Of a stretch of DNA of 64,000 nt, positions 58,169 to 64,000 are shown piece by piece. The stretch is from positions 558,001 to 622,000 of the forward strand of contig CADCXC010000011.1 of NCBI GenBank assembly GCA_902806595.1, read 5' to 3'. The notes beneath the pieces were generated by a model that had not been told where the DNA came from, did not search any database, and saw nothing but the letters and a program-made list of their open reading frames with translations. The first letter of the stretch is position 1. The number at the start of each line of letters is the position of its first letter. A program made the translations under genes and the position numbers. This stretch comes from Pyrenopolyporus hunteri (Eukaryota; Ascomycota; Sordariomycetes; Xylariales; Hypoxylaceae).

Positions 58169-59712
58169 TCAGGCTTTAACCGCGCTCAAATCCCAATCCT
58201 CGGATTTGTCCTCTCCCTCGATCGTTTTATCAGGGTGGAAGATTCTCATTACGGCCTTTCCGTCGTCATCGATCCACGCCCGAAACATACCACCGCAATT
58301 GTGATCCTGCAGTATCTTAGCGGAGGCACCGACCACCCGGCCTGACGCATCCCGCGATATCACGCTTTCTACACCAATCATACCGCCTTCTCCTTCATTC
58401 GTTTGGCCCCAACGAGTTCCGGCGCTCCTCTGTAGCTCTCCGCCTCGCCCGGCAACGCCACGCAGGGCGTCGACTCCTGATAGGTTAGCCCATCGCGCGA
58501 TCGAACCGACGGTTCTACTCGCAGCTATTCGCAGAAACGAGTCGCCGTTTCCGGTGCCGGATATGGCCATAGAGCGTGTTGTTCGCAGATTCTGGCCGGG
58601 GGAGCTACTGTCTGGGGCTGTTTGGGCAATGGGAGAATAAATGAAAGGTGTCGGTAGACAGTCGGCGAGGAGGTTCCGTAGCTTTGACGACAGCTCTACG
58701 ACCGGCCCTGGCAAGCCCAAATATCTTGCCATGCTCTGCCAGGAATCCACGACTGACCTAGGAGTCGACCCATTTGGAACGTTTGTTTCGGCCCATTCTT
58801 CTGCCCAGAAACCAGCACCGACGACGGGGGTATCGCCGATGCGTCCCGTAAGTTTATTTGTCATGCCCCCTGTGCTTGTAGCTGCACACACGACACCATA
58901 TGCATCAAGAGCCACCGCGCCACATGTACCTTGGGGTAGATATTCCTCTGCACTCCAGGTCGCGAGGCCTTTCCCTGCCTTTTCTCTTTCTAAAGCCCGG
59001 ATATGTTCGTCCCAGCGATTCTGCGTGAAGAAGTACTTGGGGTCGACCAGCTCAAGTCCATATGACGTGGCCAACTTCTCGGCCGCTTCACCATGAATGA
59101 GCGTATGGCCTTGAGCCGAGGGCACATCAAGGTCCGTAGCCTCCAAATTGCTGGAGTCTATAAGCGTGTTTGGCCGTCCCAGCCCGGACCCGGCCTTTCT
59201 ACTAAGATCTTGGTCTCCATGTTCCAACATCGCCTTAGCCAGCAATATGGGATTTTTGACCCTGCGCAATCCAGTTACACCGAGGCCACGCTTGGCGTAA
59301 CCCCGCGACACCATGACAGAAGCCTCCAGTTCGTTGATGCCATCGCGCGTGAAGACGGCGCCGTGGCCTGAGTTGAACAGAGGATCGTTCTCGAGCAGTG
59401 TCACGGCGTAAGTAGCGATATCGAGTGCGGAAGGATACTTGGGCGTAGAAGAGTATGAATTCTCATCTCCGCCCGACGAAATGGGTGTGCGGATGTAAGC
59501 ATTTGTTTGGGATATCTATTTCACTTGCTTTAGTCTTCTCCCGAATTCAGCGGATTGCCAGGTGTCCTTACGATGGTGAGCAGCGAATGCCGGTATTGCT
59601 TATACTTCTCCGGCCCCAGTCCCTCGGGTGTGATGTTGCCCGCGCCGCCGTGAATGATCAGGCGTGGCTTGACTTGCGGTGCAATTTGCTCGAGTTGCCG
59701 TCTATACTCCAT
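58169..59712 (-). CDS. Isoaspartyl peptidase/L-asparaginase family (Ntn-hydrolase, T2)
   Basis: Two exons on the minus strand: 59712..59572 and 59515..58169, with a 56-bp phase-0 intron (GTAAGG..AAATAG); 495 residues. Exon 1 starts MEYRRQLEQ and contains RLIIHGGAGNITPEG, the N-terminal strand of plant-type asparaginases. Exon 2 has LLENDPLFNSGHGAVFTRDG and the cleavage/nucleophile site LPQGTCGAVALD (Thr about 244). ATSTGGMTNKLTGRIGDTP forms the substrate pocket. Maturation is by autocleavage before that threonine into alpha and beta chains; activity is hydrolysis of asparagine or isoaspartyl peptides. It is longer than bacterial or plant enzymes (~310-330) because of extra segments in the middle and C-terminus, as is usual in fungi. 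Confidence 0.9.
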
Positions 59713-61434
59713 TATCCCGCCTTACAAACTCTTCAGCAGCTCTACTATCTACCGTTACCAAGTATGGCCTCTGGTTGAACAAATATCGTGCTTATCGCGT
59801 TAAGAGCGACAGAAGGGCCAAACTGGCCGACTCCGGGGGTTCGTAGCTCGATAAGAACCGGAACCAAAAATAAACCCCATACCGGCGTTGGAGCACTAAA
59901 TCGGGTTATCTAACCGCGAGAAGCAGGTGCTTATCGGCATTTACCCACTGTCGCTCACCGCTGAAGCTCCTATTAGCCCATATTATGTAAAATTTAGGGA
60001 GGGTATGGCACCTATGCGGGGTACCACCCAAACCCCTGGGCCCAGGTACGAAAAGAGGGTGATCCATATTCTATAGTGGGTGTTGACCTCTTAAGGCGAT
60101 TGTTAAAGTCAACGTCAATTCCCACCAGGATCTAAAGCCTCACGATAGTTAAGCGATGAAACGACCGCATCAATTTTTTATCGGCCAAACACTAGAAGAT
60201 GTCTTCGGATTCTCTGAAAATCGGAGGGACTAAAGCTATATGTGAGATAGTTTAGAAGAAGCCATGTATTCTCAAGCGTCGACCAACCGCCACATCTTTA
60301 AAGCTATCCGTCGAAACAGCATATCACCGCAATAATAATAGGCGGGGAAGCGAGCTACTTCGTTCACAAAACTACCTAAGCAGCGGATAGGAAACTTTAT
60401 ACCCACAAACCTCATACCCACCCTCTATCAAAGATGAAAGACATAATAATTACTATTCTCAAAGTGACTAGTTTCATCCTTGCCACCCAAGCCAGCACAG
60501 CTGAATGGAATGCTAGGCATCCGAGATGCCCTTCTAGGTAGCGGCCAGGGGGCATCTGAGACTCTGAGACATGCATAATCCTCGTGTCGGAGAGAGACGA
60601 GCCCACGCCGGACCGTAAAAAGATCGAGCCATCAACTATTCCTCTTGATTTCGAGCTTTGCCTCCTCATATGGTAGCTCCTTCGATGTAATAGTACTAAA
60701 TCAAGCATGAGGTCTCTATCGCTGAAAATGACCCTTAACCGCTCTCTTTCCTATCATAGAATCCGCCTAGTATACATGTCAATCCGCACTCGCCCATAAT
60801 GACAATTCTCCGGCCCAGCGCCCTTCTCACGAGGAACTTACACAGAAGAGCCCACGCCAATTCCATCAAGCAATAGCGGCAACAAGCAACGGACCCCACG
60901 CAACTCGTTGGCACGAACTCAATCATGCACTTCGAGACAACGTACCTCGGCCTACAAAACTCAGGCAAAAGCTGCAGCCACCGGGACCTAGGGTTCGCGG
61001 GTTCGCTCGGCGGGAAATGGTACGGGGTCTACGGGGACGCGCTGTGGTGCGCACCGGGCGTCTTGGGCCCCGCGAGCAACCCGGTGGGGGTTACAGGCGG
61101 ATATGGGTACGGTTGCTTCAATATGTGCCGGCGCAGTTCTTATACATCAGTGAACAAGTAAGGAGATGGATGAGTGCTTTTACGACGAATATCTACATAC
61201 ACAAAGGAATTAAAACCCAGTTGCCAAGCGAAATTGCCAATTAGATATAGATATATCCGTTCGATATACGTGCTAAAGGAGTATAATATCTGGATGAATA
61301 CCTACCTATATACAAATACCTCGTCCCGCATAGATACACATCACTCATAAACTTAACAATCGAGAGATGCCGCCAAACCATAACCGAAATGGAAAATACG
61401 CCGGCATATACATTTAGTTGGAGATCACTCCTCC
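59713..61434. other. Mostly gene-free intergenic region
   Basis: Contains the fragment at 60925-61161. Other short ORFs have no recognisable content. Confidence 0.45.
60925..61161 (+). pseudogene. Fragment of a DUF4185-like secreted domain protein (tentative)
   Basis: 78-residue ORF that includes CSHRDLGFAGSLGGKWYGVYGDALWCAPGV. This resembles the start of a fungal five-bladed-propeller-type domain of the DUF4185 kind (HRDLGFAG..WYAVYGD..WC). The similarity is internal and clear over about 40 residues, but the rest of the domain (hundreds of residues expected) is absent, and the ORF turns to low-complexity Gly/Tyr before ending. It is probably a truncated remnant, or a first exon whose continuation I cannot find. 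Confidence 0.35.
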
Positions 61435-63579
61435 TCATAACTTATCATAGAACCTCCACTCGGACTTGAAGTCTTCCTTGAGCTCCTTATCCAAGATCAG
61501 CGCCCTGAGCATCTCGATCGGCATGACATTGGCGTGCAGGACCCGGTCGTGGAACTCCTTCTCGCGCATCTTGCCGTGTCCTCCGCCCAAGGCCTCCTTC
61601 CTCAGGCGCATCAGCTGCAGCGCGCCGAGCATATATCCCGCCTGGTACAGCGGCGAATAGTCGCCGTTGAGGCTGCGCCGGACCTCGCCCTCGGCCGTGG
61701 CGCGCTCGTGGCCCACCTTGCTGACCAGGAGGTCGACGCATTCCTGCGCGCTCAACTCGCCCAGGTGGAAGCGCACCGAGAACATGATCCGCGCGCACCG
61801 ATGCATGCGCCAGAACAGCGACCCGATCTTGTCCTCGGGGCTCGCGAAGAAGTCGCCGCGCTCCCAGAGTATCATCTCCCAGTAAAGCGCCCAACCCTCG
61901 ACGAAGAACGGCGTGTCGAAGAGCGCCCGGCGGTAGTGGTGGTTCCGCTCGCCCATGAAAATCTGCAGGTGGTGGCCCGGTATCATCTCGTGGAAGGCCG
62001 TCGCCCGCCCGAAGTGTCGGTTGTTGCCGCGTAGCGACATGAGCTTGGCCTCGTGAGCCATCTCCCGCGTGGGATACGACATCTGCATAGTCGGCCCCCC
62101 TAGGAAGAACGGCGACACCTTCTGCCGCTCCGCCTCGATCATGGTCATGCGGATGGCCTCCTCGGCGATGCGGGGAACTGTTACGAGGTCGTGCTTCTTC
62201 ACGTACGCGGCGCCCTCGTCGACGAGCGAGCGAATGAAGGCCGGGTACGCACCCGGCGGTTCGTAGAGGCTCTTGACGTGGTCGAGGGCGGCGCGCCAGT
62301 GAGAACCTAGTCCAAGTAGTTCCGATGCCTTCATCATCTCCGTTTTGCACCATGCATATTCCTTCTCCGCGATCTGGAGAAGCTCTTCAGGCGTGTACGG
62401 GATCATCTCAGCCTCAAGATCGCTAAGTAAGCCGTCTCGCCCAATGGGCTCTCCGACGATGGTTTCGTCGTCGCCTGGCTTGATACCCACCAGGACCTCG
62501 CGCAGAAACTCCACAGTGCTACCAAGCGCTGCATCAAGACGCTTGTAGGGTTCCGTCACCCACCAGTCGAACAAGGGGTCGTAACCCTTGTAGAAGGAGT
62601 ACATTTCTGCAAGCTTCCCACGCAGGGCCGCAACTCTTTGAGAGGCACGATAACCAGTTGCTTTCGAGTACTTACCAGCGTTGTTGCTAACGTGGTCTCG
62701 AGCCTGGTGCACAAGCTTTTCTGTCTCATAGAGACTATCGGCTAGAGCCTTCGGGTCGATGGGCTCGACGCGCCGGCGCCGTTCGCACCAGGCCGTGATG
62801 GGCGAAGCAAATGGTTCAATAAACGCAGAAAATCGATCATCTCGGGCTTTATCTAGCTCGAGGGTGCGCTGTGCCCGCCGCAGGAAATTCCGTAGCAGCA
62901 AGTGGTCTACTCTATCGTCCTGCGACGAGTAGGAGTCGAAAGGTTGTCCCTCGAGGTCCGCCAATTCATCCCGGTAGAACGCATCGAACCGCGTATTACG
63001 GGATGCCGAGCCGGGGATATCGTAGTAGGCTGTCAAGTCTCTATAGTCATTCCACACACGCACGACGCGGTCCTGGATGGACTCGGGCGGTGGTGTTCTA
63101 GTCGGCATGTCGACGGCGGTCCAATCCTCTTCACAATCCTCATGCTCTATCAGCTCAATATCCCTGGCAAGATTGTCCACGGCTGCGCTCGATTCCAAAA
63201 GTGACGGGGGCCGAGACGATGGGTTACTTGTGCCGCCTTGGTCATTCTGAACAACCTTGCGAATCAAATCATACAACTCCTTAGGATGCCTACTATTCTT
63301 GAAATCCCATCCGGCGTCAGTCAACTTGCTCCTCATTCCATCTGACAGGCAGCGTTTCAGCATAAGCAGGACAGTAATGCGATTGCTTTGCCACGACAGA
63401 CGCGCCAGAGAATCGTCGCTCCCGGTAAGCTGCGGGACACTTTCGGTGACCCAGGGAAGCAGGTGTCTAAGACGCAGAGCCTCTATCAGTTCGGCGTTCC
63501 ACTGAGGGTAGTCTGCGGGATCCGCGAGTTTATGTGTCGGCTGCCGAAGAATCCTACCTATCTCTTCGCGCGAAGGCAT
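61435..63579 (-). CDS. DUF885 metallopeptidase-like protein with Gag-like N-terminal extension
   Basis: 714-residue single ORF. Residues ~169-714 form a complete DUF885 domain. It begins at RVVRVWNDYRDLTAYYD and continues with GIKPGDDETIVGEPIGRDGL, the HExxPGHH zinc-binding signature HEMIPGHH (530-537), a downstream glutamate in VEGWALYWE (561) and GHERATAEGEVRRS. This is the layout of a gluzincin-type zinc peptidase; natural substrates are not known. Residues 19-111 (LADPADYPQWNAELIEAL ... LYDLIRKVV) look like the Gag-type N-terminal domain of Copia retrotransposons (UBN2/DUF4219 type), which DUF885 proteins normally lack. A disordered linker (112-168) joins the two. The first ATG of the open frame is used; no intron is needed. 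Fusion by host capture of a Gag fragment is an inference. Confidence 0.88.
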   Translation of the reverse strand: MPSREEIGRILRQPTHKLADPADYPQWNAELIEALRLRHLLPWVTESVPQLTGSDDSLARLSWQSNRITVLLMLKRCLSDGMRSKLTDAGWDFKNSRHPKELYDLIRKVVQNDQGGTSNPSSRPPSLLESSAAVDNLARDIELIEHEDCEEDWTAVDMPTRTPPPESIQDRVVRVWNDYRDLTAYYDIPGSASRNTRFDAFYRDELADLEGQPFDSYSSQDDRVDHLLLRNFLRRAQRTLELDKARDDRFSAFIEPFASPITAWCERRRRVEPIDPKALADSLYETEKLVHQARDHVSNNAGKYSKATGYRASQRVAALRGKLAEMYSFYKGYDPLFDWWVTEPYKRLDAALGSTVEFLREVLVGIKPGDDETIVGEPIGRDGLLSDLEAEMIPYTPEELLQIAEKEYAWCKTEMMKASELLGLGSHWRAALDHVKSLYEPPGAYPAFIRSLVDEGAAYVKKHDLVTVPRIAEEAIRMTMIEAERQKVSPFFLGGPTMQMSYPTREMAHEAKLMSLRGNNRHFGRATAFHEMIPGHHLQIFMGERNHHYRRALFDTPFFVEGWALYWEMILWERGDFFASPEDKIGSLFWRMHRCARIMFSVRFHLGELSAQECVDLLVSKVGHERATAEGEVRRSLNGDYSPLYQAGYMLGALQLMRLRKEALGGGHGKMREKEFHDRVLHANVMPIEMLRALILDKELKEDFKSEWRFYDKL

Positions 63580-64000
63580 TTTGTACTCGAGATATTACTA
63601 GTAGGCTTGCTTGGCTATCCAACATCTAACGCGCTTTCAACGTGTTGTATAGCTCAAAATGGCTATAATTGTTCGCATCATTTGAATTACCTAGCGAATG
63701 AGATACGAAGTTCAGCAGAAGGGGAGGGGATGAGAGGGATGAGATAGTTGAAGAGAGAAGAGGAGCTCGGCGGATTATTCCTATTCTTGGATTGATTGTT
63801 GTTAGTGGAGAAGTCGGCAGGTCTGGGTAGTAGACTGGTCTAAGTGTAAGATGCGAGGGGATGTGGGCATTTGGACCGGGGTAGGATCGTGTTAGCAGCG
63901 GCAGAATAGTCGGGGACGGGGCGGGGGACAGCGGGGTTATGGCGGGCCATACGCTAGGCATGAACTGTAATCCACCGGATATCCGCTATAGCCCGGGCTA
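63580..64000. other. Upstream region of the DUF885 gene
   Basis: Pyrimidine/purine-biased tract (GGGGAGGGGATGAGAGGG near 63720) consistent with a promoter. The open frame on the minus strand (63626-63961) is low-complexity and not called. Confidence 0.4.

Noticed and set aside
61487..62353. 288-residue alternative frame within the DUF885 gene
   Set aside because: Arg/Ala/Gly-rich frame-shifted reading of the DUF885 coding sequence; the true frame has the HExxPGHH motif.
63626..63961. 111-residue minus-strand ORF upstream of the DUF885 gene
   Set aside because: Ser/Pro/Leu low-complexity in a promoter-like tract; it does not join the DUF885 frame by a credible intron.

Overview
The window is nuclear DNA of a filamentous ascomycete (Pezizomycotina, probably a sordariomycete; the class is an inference). 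Genes have short introns of about 44-150 bp with GT..AG ends and CTAAC/CTGAC-type branch points. Most encoded families are typical of mould genomes: secreted DPP4, an unspecific peroxygenase, a Hrip1-like small secreted protein, an Artemis/SNM1-type nuclease, DUG2, TIM17 and a phosphoinositide PLC. A 13-kb block is almost purely A+T and carries the mark of repeat-induced point mutation (RIP). I joined exons by hand where frame, splice sites and family motifs agreed, so several genes below are visible only after splicing.

Layout. 1-6.2 kb: a 5'-truncated protein kinase, a gene-poor stretch with a TIR-bounded MITE-like element and TAGGTACC repeats, and a CorA-like membrane protein gene with a damaged or unresolved 5' part. 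6.5-24.9 kb: an ordinary gene-rich arm with an SDR (+), DPP4 (-), a degenerate ATPase-like protein (-), a vWA protein (+), an O-methyltransferase-like protein (-), an Artemis-like nuclease (+), PLC (-), a hypothetical acidic protein (+) and a small secreted cysteine protein (-). 24.9-27.6 kb: no recognisable gene.

27.6-40.8 kb: the RIP island. It is bounded by 120-bp direct repeats that behave as the LTRs of an outer retrotransposon. A second LTR retrotransposon (about 6.15 kb, LTRs about 213 bp) is nested inside. Both are mutated beyond coding capacity. Almost the only cytosines left are in CpG.

40.8-49.2 kb: a sparse segment beside the island with a three-exon MARVEL-like membrane protein (-), a probable LPMO-like fragment, an interstitial telomere-type repeat, repeated TATACGCGTATA palindromes, an intact five-exon peroxygenase (+) and a six-exon MFS transporter (+). 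50.2-64 kb: a low-complexity His/Asn protein (+), DUG2 (-), a doubtful small ORF, TIM17 (+), an isoaspartyl peptidase/asparaginase (-), a small domain fragment (+), and a DUF885 metallopeptidase-like protein (-) with a Gag-like N-terminal extension.

How the genes relate. No operon-like or clear biosynthetic cluster is present. Six adjacent pairs are convergent. DUG2 belongs to glutathione degradation, TIM17 to mitochondrial import, PLC to Ca2+/inositol signalling and the Artemis-like protein to DNA repair. DPP4, the Hrip1-like protein and the peroxygenase are predicted to be secreted. The most unusual items are the CpG-sparing, strand-patchy RIP island with mutation boundaries inside its own LTRs, and the Gag-like/DUF885 fusion.
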